64,000 nucleotides of DNA from positions 255,949 through 319,948 of the forward strand of contig JALOAL010000001.1 in the NCBI GenBank assembly GCA_023228825.1. The letters are read 5' to 3'. Below are positions 8,609 through 17,141 of this stretch, in pieces; positions within the stretch are counted from its first letter, which is position 1, and every line of letters begins with the position of its first letter. A program made the position numbers and the translations under genes. Source of the stretch: Dehalococcoidia bacterium. Lineage in GTDB: Bacteria > Chloroflexota > Dehalococcoidia > UBA2979. Below the pieces are notes generated by a model that worked only from the letters and a program-made list of their open reading frames with translations, did no database searches and was not told the origin of the DNA.

Positions 8609-9826
8609 TTACGCCTCTGCCGCCGCCTGCACGTCCTCCGGCAGGCCCTCGGCCAGCGCGCGCCGTACGAGGTCCGCCGTGCGTTCGATGTCCGCCTCGT
8701 TGTTGTAGACGTGCAGGGAGAGACGGACCGAGTCCGCCTGTTTCACCGAACGGCAGACCACGCGGCCGGCCGTCCAGAGCCACGGCGCCAGCAGCGTGCA
8801 GTCCAGGTCCCCGGCCTTGAACAGGAACAGCCCGCTGCGCGTCTCCTCGTGTCGAGGCGACGTGACCTCCACGCCCGGGATCGCCTCGAACGTGCGCTCG
8901 GCGTAGCGGGTGAGGTCGCGCACGCGATCCCAGACGGCCTGCGGGCCGTGCTCCAGGTACTGCTCGATCGCGGCCACCATGCCGGCGGCGGCCGGCGTGG
9001 ACATGGTGGACACCTCGTACTTGCCAATGTCGTCGCGGTTTGGCGTGAAGTGCCCCTCGAAGTCGAACGCCTCGGCGGCGCGGGCGCTCACCTTGACCGG
9101 ATCCAGGTCCGCGATGCGGTCGCGCCGGACGTAGAGCAGCCCCAGCCCGTCCGGACCGCAGAGCCACTTGTGCGAGGGCACGGCGTAGGCGTCCACGCCG
9201 CTCTCGTGGACGTCGACCGGGATGTGGCCGGCGGTCTGCGCGCCGTCCACCACCACGGTGGCGCCTCGGGCGTGGGCCATCTCCGTGACCTGGCGGAGCG
9301 GGAGCACCTGCCCGCTGGAGTAGGCGATCTCCGAGAGGATCACCAGCGCCGCGCGGTCGCCCAGCGCCTGGTCAAACTTCTCCACCATCGCGCCCGGCCC
9401 GTCGTCCGGCTCCATGTGCACGATGGCAAGGTCCGCGCCTCGCTTCTCCCGTGCCCAGTAGGCCGGGATCATGCCGCCACCGTGCTCCAGCGACGTGGTG
9501 ACCACGCGGTCGCCGGGCTTCAGGCTGACCCCGTTCACGGCGATGTTTACGCCCTCCGTGGTGTTGCCGGTGACGCAGACCTCGCCGTCGTCGGCGCCCA
9601 GCAGGCGGGCGCCCAGTGCGCGCAGCCTCGTCATGGTGGCCACCTTGTCGTCCTGCACGGTGCGGGTGACCGGGCCCTCCTCCACCTCCAGGTCCAGGCG
9701 TCGTCGCATGGCGTCCGCCACCGGCGTGGAGATGGCGCCGGAGAAGCCGCAGTTGAGGTAGGTGTTGCGCGCCATGACGGGCGTCTGCGCCCGGATCCAG
9801 TCCCACCGTGCCTGCTGGTCGCTCAT
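8609..9826 (-). CDS. PLP-dependent aminotransferase class V family protein
   Basis: 405 residues with the fold-type I layout of cysteine desulfurase, isopenicillin N epimerase and kynureninase relatives. Seen: TGNTTEGVNIAVNG (phosphate-binding loop), VVDGAQTAGHIPVD (PLP ring Asp and Gln) and SHKWLCGPDGLGLLYV, in which Lys of SHKW should form the Schiff base. No conserved active-site Cys loop typical of NifS/SufS is obvious, so I do not call it a desulfurase. It starts at an ATG (9826) and is the first gene of a three-gene minus-strand group. Divergent to the tam-like gene across about 110 bases. Substrate unknown. Confidence 0.87.
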   Translation of the reverse strand: MSDQQARWDWIRAQTPVMARNTYLNCGFSGAISTPVADAMRRRLDLEVEEGPVTRTVQDDKVATMTRLRALGARLLGADDGEVCVTGNTTEGVNIAVNGVSLKPGDRVVTTSLEHGGGMIPAYWAREKRGADLAIVHMEPDDGPGAMVEKFDQALGDRAALVILSEIAYSSGQVLPLRQVTEMAHARGATVVVDGAQTAGHIPVDVHESGVDAYAVPSHKWLCGPDGLGLLYVRRDRIADLDPVKVSARAAEAFDFEGHFTPNRDDIGKYEVSTMSTPAAAGMVAAIEQYLEHGPQAVWDRVRDLTRYAERTFEAIPGVEVTSPRHEETRSGLFLFKAGDLDCTLLAPWLWTAGRVVCRSVKQADSVRLSLHVYNNEADIERTADLVRRALAEGLPEDVQAAAEA

Positions 9827-9935
9827 GTCGCCCCCATCTCCGCTGTCCGCTCTCGCCGTCCGGCCGGGCCGATGTTACTCCCGCGCGTCGACGCCTATGC
9901 TCGCGCCGAGGAGCAGCGAGGGAGGAGGCACAGGT

Positions 9936-10751
9936 ATGGCCGAGGTCGCCGTGAGCCAGGGGGGCTGGAACCCCACCCAGTACGACCGCTTCAAGGACGA
10001 GCGCCGCCAGCCGTTCTTCGACCTCGCGGCGCTGGTGCTGCCGTCGGAATCGGGGTCGCCCGGCCCGCGCGTGGCCGACCTTGGCTGCGGGAGCGGCGAA
10101 CTGACGGCGTGGCTGCACCAGGAACTCGGCGCCGCGGAGACCGTGGGCGTCGACTCCTCCGAGGCGATGCTCGCGCAGAGCGAGGCGCACGTGCGTCCGG
10201 GGGTGCGCTTCGAGCGTATGGACATCCTGGAGGCGACGGAGGCGTACGCCGGGCAGTTCGACGTGGTGTTCTCGAACGCCGCGCTGCAGTGGATCACCGG
10301 CCACGAGTCGCTGATCCCGCGCGTGGCGCGCCTGGCGAAGCCGGGTGGACAACTGGCCGTGCAGATGCCCGCCAACGGCGGCCACGTGAGCCACCGCACC
10401 GCTGCGGCCGTCGCGCAAGAGGAGCCCTACCGCGGCGCCCTCGGCGGGTGGCTGCGGGAGGATCCCGTGCAGGCGCCGGACTGGTACGCGTCCCTGTTGC
10501 ACCGGGAGGTCGGCGCGGCGGAACAACGGGTGTACCTGGAGGTGTACGGGCACCTGCTGCCGGACACCCGCGCCATGGTGGAGTGGGTGAAGGGCTCGCT
10601 GCTCACGGCGTACCTGGCGCGCCTGCCGGAGGGCCTGCGCCAGCCCTTCGTCGAGCGCTACACGGAGCGCCTGCTGGAGGCCGCGGGCGAGCAGGCGCCG
10701 TTCTTCTACCCGTTCCCGCGAGTGTTCCTCTGGGCCCGTCTGCCCTCCTGA
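9936..10751 (+). CDS. tam: SAM-dependent methyltransferase, trans-aconitate 2-methyltransferase-like
   Basis: 271 residues. The start WNPTQYDRFKDERRQPFFDL matches the family's opening WNP..Y..F..eR..P. SAM motif I is VADLGCGSGELT, followed by VGVDSSEAML (acidic ribose-binding residue) and FDVVFSNAALQWI, the signature of Tam enzymes. In E. coli Tam methylates trans-aconitate, an inhibitor of aconitase; the same role here is inferred from homology only. ATG at 9936 is preceded by GAGGGAGGAGG. An in-frame open stretch begins 58 codons upstream but has no homology. Confidence 0.85.
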   Translation: MAEVAVSQGGWNPTQYDRFKDERRQPFFDLAALVLPSESGSPGPRVADLGCGSGELTAWLHQELGAAETVGVDSSEAMLAQSEAHVRPGVRFERMDILEATEAYAGQFDVVFSNAALQWITGHESLIPRVARLAKPGGQLAVQMPANGGHVSHRTAAAVAQEEPYRGALGGWLREDPVQAPDWYASLLHREVGAAEQRVYLEVYGHLLPDTRAMVEWVKGSLLTAYLARLPEGLRQPFVERYTERLLEAAGEQAPFFYPFPRVFLWARLPS

Positions 10752-10968
10752 CCTGACCTCGGTCGGCCCGCCTCGTGCCCGTGACGGGGCCGGCGCCATG
10801 CCCGTGCCAGGACGGGGAGGGAATTGCCGGGGTCCACGTTTAACTTCGGCCGGCGGGGCGCGTTATCCCATACCCAGGGAACCCCCGGCGCCCCGGAGTC
10901 CACCCAGCGCTCACCGAGCACCCGCACGAGGGCGACAGGCCCCGCGCGGAGTGGAAGGAGCAACGACC

Positions 10969-11100
10969 GTGCGTCTGTCTGACTATTACAGCCAGATCGT
11001 CCGGGACGGCCGCAGTGGCCGCCCGTCGATCCACGAGGCCCGCGCCGACTTCCGGCGCACCCTTGTCGAGCGGCAGTCCGACACCCTTCGGCTCCGGTAA
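10969..11100 (+). CDS. Small 43-residue protein, unknown function
   Basis: A short ORF starting at GTG (10969) with a good AAGGAG box 8 bases upstream and a TAA stop. The product is polar and Arg-rich. It opens with RLSDYYSQIV and ends in ERQSDTLRLR, with no membrane segment or Cys. It stands alone between tam and the YibE/F gene and is followed 37 bases later by a perfect stem-loop (11138-11163). That arrangement of RBS, ORF and hairpin is what supports calling it a gene. I do not recognise a family. A longer frame open from 10798 reads low-complexity Pro/Arg sequence and is not favoured. Confidence 0.5.
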   Translation: MRLSDYYSQIVRDGRSGRPSIHEARADFRRTLVERQSDTLRLR

Positions 11101-11137
11101 CGGCGCCATGTGCGCCTGCGCCAGGACCGAGGGAGGC

Positions 11138-11163
11138 TGAGGCCCGGGGCAACCCGGGCCTCA
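11138..11163 (+). terminator. Perfect 11-bp stem-loop with GCAA tetraloop
   Basis: Arms TGAGGCCCGGG (11138-11148) and CCCGGGCCTCA (11153-11163) pair perfectly around a GCAA loop, a GNRA-class tetraloop. No T-run follows, so it may be a GC-rich terminator for the 43-residue gene, an mRNA 3'-end stabiliser, or a structural element ahead of the YibE/F gene. Confidence 0.55.
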
Positions 11164-11274
11164 CTGCATGTGCGCTGACGGACCGGCAACTGGCGTCCTG
11201 AGCGGGCGGCGGCGAGGATAGCCAGAGCCGAGGATCGCCGGCCCTCCGCTGGCCCTCGGCGAGAAAGACGCCCC

Positions 11275-12459
11275 ATGCTCAACCGCCGTTCCCCGTTCGC
11301 CCCGCTCGTCGCCTACGCCGCCGTGCTGGTGCTGGTGGCCCTCGTGACCCTCGTGCTGCCGGCCACCGGCGCCATCGGCGTGCCCGTGCTGCCCGTGGGC
11401 GCAGAGGACGTGCGCGAGGCGCAGGTCGTGGAGGTGATCTCGGACGAACGCACGGAGTCCCAGCGCGGGAACGTGCGCCACCAGGTGCTCCTCGTGGCCG
11501 TCGGCGGCGAGCAGGTGCAGATCGAGAACGTGGTGGTGGAGGGTGGCGCCGGTGGCTACACCTTCGAGGCTGGCGACCACATCCTGGTCTCCAGCAGCGA
11601 CGTCACGGGCGAGACGCGCTACCTGATCCAGGACCGCGCCCGCCGCGCGCCGGTCTGGATGCTCTCACTCGCCTTCGCGGTGCTCGTGGTGGCGGTGGGG
11701 GGCAGGCAGGGAGCGCTCTCACTGGGGGCGCTGGCGATCTCGTTCCTAGTGATCGTGCGCTTCATCGTGCCGGCGATCTTCAGCGGCTGGGACCCCGTGC
11801 TGACCGCGATCCTCGGCTCGCTCGTGATCATGTCCGCGGCGCTCGTGATTGGGCACGGGCCCAGCGTGAAGACGTGGATCGCGCTGGCCGGGACCGCGGG
11901 CAGCCTTGCGCTCACGGGCGCGCTCGCCGCCGTCGCCGTGGGCGCCACGCGCCTCTCCGGCTTCGGCGACGAGGACGCCGCCACGCTCTCGTTCCTCACG
12001 GGCGACATCGACGCGGGGGCGCTACTCCTGGGCGGCATCATCATCGGCGCGCTGGGAGTGCTGGACGACGTCACCTCCACGCAGGCGTCCACGGTGGTGG
12101 AACTGCGGCGTGCGAACCCCGCGCTGGGCGCTCGCCAGTTGTTCGGGCGCGCCATGAACGTGGGGCGCGATCACATCGCCGCCACCACGAACACGCTGCT
12201 CCTGGCCTACGCCGGCGCCTCGTTGCCGCTGCTCATGATCCTGGCCGGCCAGTCACAGCCGCTCGGCATCCTCGTCTCCTACGAACAACTGACCACGGAG
12301 ATCGTGCGCACGCTGGCCGGCAGCATCGGCATTGTGGCGGCGGTGCCCATCACCACCGCCCTCGCCGCGCTCGTCCTTGGCGCCGGCTTCCTGGACGCCC
12401 CCGAGCCGGTGCGCCCCGCACTGGTCGAGGAGTACCGGACGGGCCGGGCCGCAGACTAA
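11275..12459 (+). CDS. YibE/F-like integral membrane protein
   Basis: 394 residues. One N-terminal transmembrane segment (about 8-35) is followed by a soluble beta-rich domain of about 90 residues (EVISDERTESQRGNVRHQVL and on). Then come seven or so hydrophobic segments, including LGGIIIGALGVLDDVTSTQ and NTLLLAYAGASLPLLMIL. The GALGVLDD.T..Q segment and the N-terminal extracytoplasmic domain are typical of the YibE/F family, whose function is not established. ATG at 11275; no strong Shine-Dalgarno. Its stop overlaps the stop of the convergent CapA gene by 4 bases. Confidence 0.85.
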   Translation: MLNRRSPFAPLVAYAAVLVLVALVTLVLPATGAIGVPVLPVGAEDVREAQVVEVISDERTESQRGNVRHQVLLVAVGGEQVQIENVVVEGGAGGYTFEAGDHILVSSSDVTGETRYLIQDRARRAPVWMLSLAFAVLVVAVGGRQGALSLGALAISFLVIVRFIVPAIFSGWDPVLTAILGSLVIMSAALVIGHGPSVKTWIALAGTAGSLALTGALAAVAVGATRLSGFGDEDAATLSFLTGDIDAGALLLGGIIIGALGVLDDVTSTQASTVVELRRANPALGARQLFGRAMNVGRDHIAATTNTLLLAYAGASLPLLMILAGQSQPLGILVSYEQLTTEIVRTLAGSIGIVAAVPITTALAALVLGAGFLDAPEPVRPALVEEYRTGRAAD

Positions 12460-14234
12460 GGCGCCGCCTCAACCGACTCGTCGGAGTCCCCGGACGCGTC
12501 CGTCGCCCGCGGCGGCAGCGCGTCCGTCGCGTCCCACATCCGCCCGAGGATCGCGCGGCCCTCGGTGCTGGCGGGGCGCACCCACTCCACGAGGTGTCGT
12601 TCCAGGATGGACGTGGGGCGCAGGCGCACCCCCAGGATGCGGTCGCGCGTGAAGCCCACCTCCAGCACCGCGCCCTGCGTGGTCTCCACGGACCAGTCCT
12701 GGTCAAAGATGAAGTTGCCCAGGCTGTACGCGACGAACGCGCCGCCGCGGTTCGTGGGCAGCCATTCCGTGGCCTGCACCCAGTGCGGGTGGTTGCCGAC
12801 GACCAGGCTCGCCCCCGCCTCCACCGCGATGCGCGCCGCCTCGCGCTGGCGATCCGTGGGGTCTGCCACGTACTCCACGCCCCAGGAGAAGCCGACCACC
12901 ACGTGGTCCGCCCGCGCCTTCGCCGCGCGCACATCCTCCGCCAGCGTCTCCTCCCGCAGCGGCGCCGTGCCGGCGGTCTCCTCCGTGGCCCCGTAGAACT
13001 CCGAGGCGATCTCGTCATAGCCGAGGAAGGCGAACGTCACGCCCTCCACGGTGGTGAGCACGGGCTGGCGGGCGGCCTTCAGATCCGCGCCCGCGCCGGC
13101 CACGAGCAGGCCGGCCGCCTCCAGGTGCCCGACGGTCTCCAGCACCGCGTCCGGGTAGGCGCATCCGCTCCAGCAGTCCCCCATGTGGTTGCCAATGGCC
13201 AGGGCGACGTCCACACCGGCGCGGGCGGTGGCCTCTGCGGCGGCGGGCAGCGTGGACATGTTGAAGGTCGCCGTGCAGGGCGTGGCCTCCGCGTCCACGA
13301 CCGAGGGCTCCCAGTGCGCCATGGCCAGGTCAGCGGCGCCGACCAGCCCCCGCGTGCCCGCGAACATGGCGTCGAAGCCGTCCTCGTGGTCGCTCAGGAG
13401 CGCCTGCGTACAGCGCGCGGGGATCATCTCGCCCGTCGCGAGGAAGCCCACGGGGCCCTCGGACCCGGCGGAGGGAGGCGCCTCGACGCCTCGCCAACCG
13501 AGGACATGGGCCAGGGCGTCCGCCTCGTCCTGCGTGGGCGCGTTGATCCAGCGCGCCTGCGCCAGCGGAGCGTCCTGCGCGCCGTCACGGTAGGGGTCCC
13601 AGCCGCCCACGGTCAGCGCCCGCACCCGTGGGTCGAGGAGGGTGGCGTCCAGCAGGCCGACGGCCGCCGGGTCGGCGGCGACCGCCGCCATGACCTCCTC
13701 CACGGTGGCCGCTTCGAGGGCGCGGCCCGGGAGCGGGTGGGCCTCCGCCAGCCAGGACAGCGCCGCGTCCTGCACGTGCAGCGTCACGTCGCCCTCGTCC
13801 GCCGCGTCTTCCCCCAGGAGTGCCGCCCAGGAGCCACCCCGCGCACCGAGGAGGGCGTCCGCCTCGGCGGCTGTGAGGTCCAGGACAGGCGCACGCGGAT
13901 GGACGACGAGCGCCCAGGCCGTAACGACATAACGCTCGGCCTCGGGGTGTGCGGCGTCGGCAACGCGCACAGGCGCCTCCTCGGCCACGCTGTATCCCCC
14001 GGCCTCCAGGGCGGCCGCGACACGCTCGGCCTCCTCGGCAACGGCCAGGTCGAGGGCGACCGCAGGGCCGGGGGATGTCGTCGACAGGGCGGCAGGCGGC
14101 GTTGCGCTCGCCTCGGACGCAGGGGTGGGCGGAGGCGCCGAGAGCGGCTGCGGGAACGGGCCGAAGAGCCCCAGCGCGGAGACCACACCGAAGACCGCGA
14201 CGAAGGCGAAGGAGCGCCGCGAGAGGCGTGGCAC
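12456..14234 (-). CDS. CapA-family metallophosphatase-like protein with N-terminal binding-protein-like domain
   Basis: 592 residues. An N-terminal hydrophobic segment (about 8-30) and a Pro/Ser/Thr-rich linker suggest export and anchoring. Residues about 60-245 look like a periplasmic binding-protein lobe (VVHPRAPVLDLTAAEADALL resembles PstS-type phosphate-binding proteins). Residues about 265-575 are the CapA domain: LATGEMIPARC, AIGNHMGDCW, GFSWGVEYV, VVGNHPHWVQATEWL and YSLGNFIFDQ. CapA relatives take part in poly-gamma-glutamate or capsule handling at the cell surface; no capB/C genes are nearby. The GTG start at 14234 lies 2 bases after the LOG gene stop. The fusion with a binding-protein domain is the odd feature. 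Confidence 0.83.
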   Translation of the reverse strand: MPRLSRRSFAFVAVFGVVSALGLFGPFPQPLSAPPPTPASEASATPPAALSTTSPGPAVALDLAVAEEAERVAAALEAGGYSVAEEAPVRVADAAHPEAERYVVTAWALVVHPRAPVLDLTAAEADALLGARGGSWAALLGEDAADEGDVTLHVQDAALSWLAEAHPLPGRALEAATVEEVMAAVAADPAAVGLLDATLLDPRVRALTVGGWDPYRDGAQDAPLAQARWINAPTQDEADALAHVLGWRGVEAPPSAGSEGPVGFLATGEMIPARCTQALLSDHEDGFDAMFAGTRGLVGAADLAMAHWEPSVVDAEATPCTATFNMSTLPAAAEATARAGVDVALAIGNHMGDCWSGCAYPDAVLETVGHLEAAGLLVAGAGADLKAARQPVLTTVEGVTFAFLGYDEIASEFYGATEETAGTAPLREETLAEDVRAAKARADHVVVGFSWGVEYVADPTDRQREAARIAVEAGASLVVGNHPHWVQATEWLPTNRGGAFVAYSLGNFIFDQDWSVETTQGAVLEVGFTRDRILGVRLRPTSILERHLVEWVRPASTEGRAILGRMWDATDALPPRATDASGDSDESVEAAP

Positions 14235-14236
14235 GC

Positions 14237-15034
14237 CTACTCCAGCATCCAGCGCCGGCGTCGGGGCGGCGGCCGGTGGCTGGAGCGCACGCCGAAGCGG
14301 TTGATCGCCGCCTCCCGCATGGTGGCCACGGCCTCCTCGGGCGAGTCCGTGACCACGAAGCGCTCGAGGTCCTCCGGCATGATCTTGCCGGTGCCGGCCA
14401 GGCGGGAGCGCAGGAAGTCCAGCAGGTCCTGCCAGAACGACGAGTCCATCAGGACCACCGGGAAGTCACGGATCTTGCCCGTCTGGATGAGCGTGGCCGT
14501 CTCGAACGCCTCGTCCAGCGTGCCGAAGCCGCCCGGCAGCACGATGAAGCCGTAGGAGTACTTCACGAGCATGACCTTGCGGACGAAGAAGTACCGGAAG
14601 ATCACGAACTTATCGAGGTAGGGGTTGGGAGCCTCCTCCTGCGGCAGCAGGATGTTCGCGCCGATCGAGCGCCCTCCCGCCTCCCGCGCCCCGCGGTTGG
14701 CCGCCTCCATCACGCCCGGGCCACCGCCCGTGATCACAGTGAAGCCCGCCCGCGCGAGGCGGGCTCCCACCTCCCGCGCCATCTCGTACTCCGGGTCGCC
14801 CTCCTGGACACGCGCCGAGCCAAAGACGGTGACCGAGGGGCCCACGAAGTGGAAGGCGCGGAAGCCACGGATGAACTCCCACGCGATGCGAAGGACGCGG
14901 ACGAACTCCGAGCCTCGGTCGTCCGGCCCGGCGAGGAAGTTCCGTTCCGCGTGGTCCTCCGTCTGCGGGCCCACGATCTCGGGGTCGGCCACGCGGGGGT
15001 TGCCCGTCGTCCGCGGCGTCGTGTCGTCCGGCAT
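14237..15034 (-). CDS. LOG family (TIGR00730-type) Rossmann protein
   Basis: 265 residues. Carries both family motifs, ITGGGPGVMEAANRGA and IVLPGGFGTLDEAFE (the PGGxGTxxE signature). Characterised members hydrolyse cytokinin ribotides or nucleoside monophosphates to free base plus ribose 5-phosphate. Many bacterial members are mis-labelled lysine decarboxylases. The body is longer than the 190-residue core because of an N-terminal extension and the C-terminal tail, as in the two-domain bacterial group. ATG at 15034 follows GGAGGAC. It appears co-transcribed with the downstream CapA gene (2-base gap). Confidence 0.88.
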   Translation of the reverse strand: MPDDTTPRTTGNPRVADPEIVGPQTEDHAERNFLAGPDDRGSEFVRVLRIAWEFIRGFRAFHFVGPSVTVFGSARVQEGDPEYEMAREVGARLARAGFTVITGGGPGVMEAANRGAREAGGRSIGANILLPQEEAPNPYLDKFVIFRYFFVRKVMLVKYSYGFIVLPGGFGTLDEAFETATLIQTGKIRDFPVVLMDSSFWQDLLDFLRSRLAGTGKIMPEDLERFVVTDSPEEAVATMREAAINRFGVRSSHRPPPRRRRWMLE

Positions 15035-15117
15035 GCGTCCTCCTCCACCGGGTCACACCCGGTAGATCTCAAGTGTGGAGCGTAGGACGGATGCGGGCGA
15101 GCCTCAGCCCTCGGCGT

Positions 15118-15429
15118 CTACGGGTCGCCGGCGGTGTCACCCGGCCCCGAGCGCAACCGCCGCCAGCCGTCGTAGCCCAGTCCGGCAGCGGCTCCTGCGG
15201 CGAGGCCCAGCAGCAGCACCGTAGTGGGCCGCAGCGTCGCCTCGCTGAGCAGCCCGGCGTCCCAGAGCGCGAACACCCAGCCCACCGCCGCCGCGTCTGT
15301 CACAAGCGGCCACGGCGTGCCCTGGGAATGCCCGCGGGCGGCCCGGACGGCCGCCTTCACGTGTTCCACCAGTAGCGGCAGCACCGAGGGCACCGCCGCG
15401 ATCCCGATGAACGCCTGCCAGTCCGTCAT
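15118..15429 (-). CDS. Small membrane protein, holin-like in layout
   Basis: 103 residues with two hydrophobic stretches (about 6-22 and 68-85) and a charged segment between them. A strong GGGGAGGCGAGG box precedes the ATG at 15429, and the ORF is isolated between two minus-strand genes. Size and two-helix layout resemble phage-type holins or small anchoring proteins, but no phage genes surround it and I do not recognise a family with certainty. Confidence 0.55.
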   Translation of the reverse strand: MTDWQAFIGIAAVPSVLPLLVEHVKAAVRAARGHSQGTPWPLVTDAAAVGWVFALWDAGLLSEATLRPTTVLLLGLAAGAAAGLGYDGWRRLRSGPGDTAGDP

Positions 15430-15509
15430 CGCCTCGCCTCCCCGTCTCGCACCCCGGAAGCACCAGCGTGGCGAAGCAACGAGGCTGCGCGGAGGGGCCT
15501 CTGGCAGTC

Positions 15510-16508
15510 CTACGTGCGGAGGATCTCCCGCGTCCAGGCCAGCAACGGCTGCGCCGCCCAGAAGGCCGGTCGCCCGTCCTCGCCCGTCACGCGGTAGCCC
15601 ACGTGGCCCCCGCGGGCCGCGAGGCGCACTTGCACGCGCCCGCCGGCCGCGCCGTGGTGCGGCGTGACGATGTCCGCCGGCACGAACGGGTCGTTCACGG
15701 CCGTGACCAGTAGCGCGGGCACCCGTACGCCCTCCAGCACCGTCCCGGCCCCGGCGTCCGCGTAGTACTCATCCACGGAGGTGTAGCCGCCGGCCGGCGC
15801 GGTGAAATGGCCGTCGAAGGTGCGCACGGTGCGGATGCGCCAGGCGGAGGCGGGAGGCCCGGGCACCGTCCGTAGCGCGCGCACCTCGTTCAGCATGCGG
15901 CAGAGGCCGAGCACGAAGTTGTAGCGGTAGAGCAGGTTGCTGGGGCGCAGGATCTCCTGCTCGATGCGGAAGAAGTCGATCGCCGGGTTGAGCGTGGCCA
16001 CGGCGTCCGCACGGCAGGCGTCGCCCGCGAGCGCGGCGTAGCGCAGCACCATGTTCGCGCCGAGCGAGATGCCGAGGACGGCGTATGGCCGGGGGAGGCC
16101 CCGGGCCTCCATGTCCGCGAGCACCGCGCCGATGTCGTCGCTCTGGGCGGCGTTGAACAGCGTGGAGGAGAGCGCGGCCGTGCCGCCGTGGGTGCGCAGG
16201 TTCACCCGCACGGCGTGCCAGCCGTCATGCAGGGCGGCGGCGGTGATGGCCCGCACGTGCGGCCGGTCCGCGGACCCGCCCAGGCCGTGCACCACGAGCA
16301 CCGAGCCTCGAGGCCGCGCGACCCGCGCGGGCGTGTCCCACGTCTCCACGGCGGAACCGGGGCCGACCTCCACCAGGTGGCGCACCGAGTCGAACGGGAC
16401 GTGCCAGGGGCCACGGAAGGAGGGGAGGATCGTCTCCAGGTGCCTGCCTCGCAGCCACCACGGCACCGGCCCCACGGGCAGCAGCGGCGGTTCAAGGACG
16501 GTGGTCAT
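15510..16508 (-). CDS. YheT-family alpha/beta hydrolase
   Basis: 332 residues. The opening WWLRGRHLETILPSFRG is the family's N-terminal signature (grHlQTi). The catalytic set is visible: nucleophile Ser in LGISLGANMV, acid Asp in TAVNDPFVP and His in ARGGHVGY. VVHGLGGSADRPHVR supplies the oxyanion loop. Members are esterase-like enzymes with poorly defined substrates, probably lipids or esters in the cytoplasm. ATG at 16508, weak Shine-Dalgarno. Divergent from the nitroreductase gene. Confidence 0.88.
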   Translation of the reverse strand: MTTVLEPPLLPVGPVPWWLRGRHLETILPSFRGPWHVPFDSVRHLVEVGPGSAVETWDTPARVARPRGSVLVVHGLGGSADRPHVRAITAAALHDGWHAVRVNLRTHGGTAALSSTLFNAAQSDDIGAVLADMEARGLPRPYAVLGISLGANMVLRYAALAGDACRADAVATLNPAIDFFRIEQEILRPSNLLYRYNFVLGLCRMLNEVRALRTVPGPPASAWRIRTVRTFDGHFTAPAGGYTSVDEYYADAGAGTVLEGVRVPALLVTAVNDPFVPADIVTPHHGAAGGRVQVRLAARGGHVGYRVTGEDGRPAFWAAQPLLAWTREILRT

Positions 16509-16635
16509 GCGTCCAGTACACCATTACGGGCGGGCCCTGACCACGACGAATTCTGTCGACCGCGCGTCGCGGCCCCGCTGGGCCTCGGGCTGTACGCTTT
16601 CGGCGTGGGCGGAGCGGCCCGGAGGAGGATGCGCC

Positions 16636-17031
16636 ATGAGCGACCGCATCGAGACGAGCACGGTGGAGGAACGTCACGCCGACGAGGTGCACTGCTACCT
16701 CACCACCACGGGGCGCACGTCCGGCCAACCGCACGAGATCGAGATCTGGTTCGCGCCGGTGGGGAACACGGTCTACCTGATGAACGGCGGTGGCGCCGCA
16801 CGCCCGCCCGGCCAGTCCGACTGGGTCCTGAACCTTCGCAACGACCCGGTCGCCACCGTCCGCATCGGCGACCGCCAGTATCGAGGCGTGGCGCGCTCCG
16901 TGGAGTTCGACAGCGATGAGCACGAGCGCGCTCGGGACATGCTGGTGGGCAAGTACCAGGAAGGCTGGAAGGACCTGACGGAGTGGCGCGCTACGGCCAT
17001 CCCCGTCGCCATCGACCTGATGCGGGAGTAG
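16636..17031 (+). CDS. Deazaflavin (F420)-dependent nitroreductase-family protein
   Basis: 131 residues, the usual size of the split beta-barrel F420H2-dependent Ddn/FDOR family. Seen: CYLTTTGRTSGQPHEIEIWF (the TTGRkSG signature that contacts the F420 phosphate), YLMNGGG, and WVLNLRNDPVATVRIGDRQY. The family uses F420H2 to reduce quinones or nitro compounds. ATG at 16636 is preceded by GGAGGAG; the frame is open for 195 codons upstream but only as antisense of the hydrolase. Together with the LLM protein at 54830-55822 it suggests the host makes F420. Confidence 0.85.
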   Translation: MSDRIETSTVEERHADEVHCYLTTTGRTSGQPHEIEIWFAPVGNTVYLMNGGGAARPPGQSDWVLNLRNDPVATVRIGDRQYRGVARSVEFDSDEHERARDMLVGKYQEGWKDLTEWRATAIPVAIDLMRE

Positions 17032-17141
17032 GCCCGAGGTAGGCCCGAGGCACGCCCGGCGTTCTCGCGCCCGGCCTCGTCCCCCCGCCGGCGGGGCGAT
17101 TGGCACTGGCGGCAGAACGCGGAGCGAGGCACTCTAGAGGC

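Noticed and set aside
8609..9826. Cysteine desulfurase (NifS/SufS) call for the class V aminotransferase
   Set aside because: No conserved active-site Cys loop and no Fe-S assembly genes nearby; kept as general class V family.
10752..10968. Possible riboswitch ahead of the 43-residue gene
   Set aside because: GC-rich complementary stretches occur, but I could not match any known riboswitch core.
14237..15034. Lysine decarboxylase annotation
   Set aside because: The PGGxGTxxE motif belongs to LOG phosphoribohydrolases; the decarboxylase name is a historical mis-label.
15118..15429. Prophage remnant based on the holin-like small membrane protein
   Set aside because: No neighbouring phage lysis, structural or integrase genes; two-helix small membrane proteins are common.
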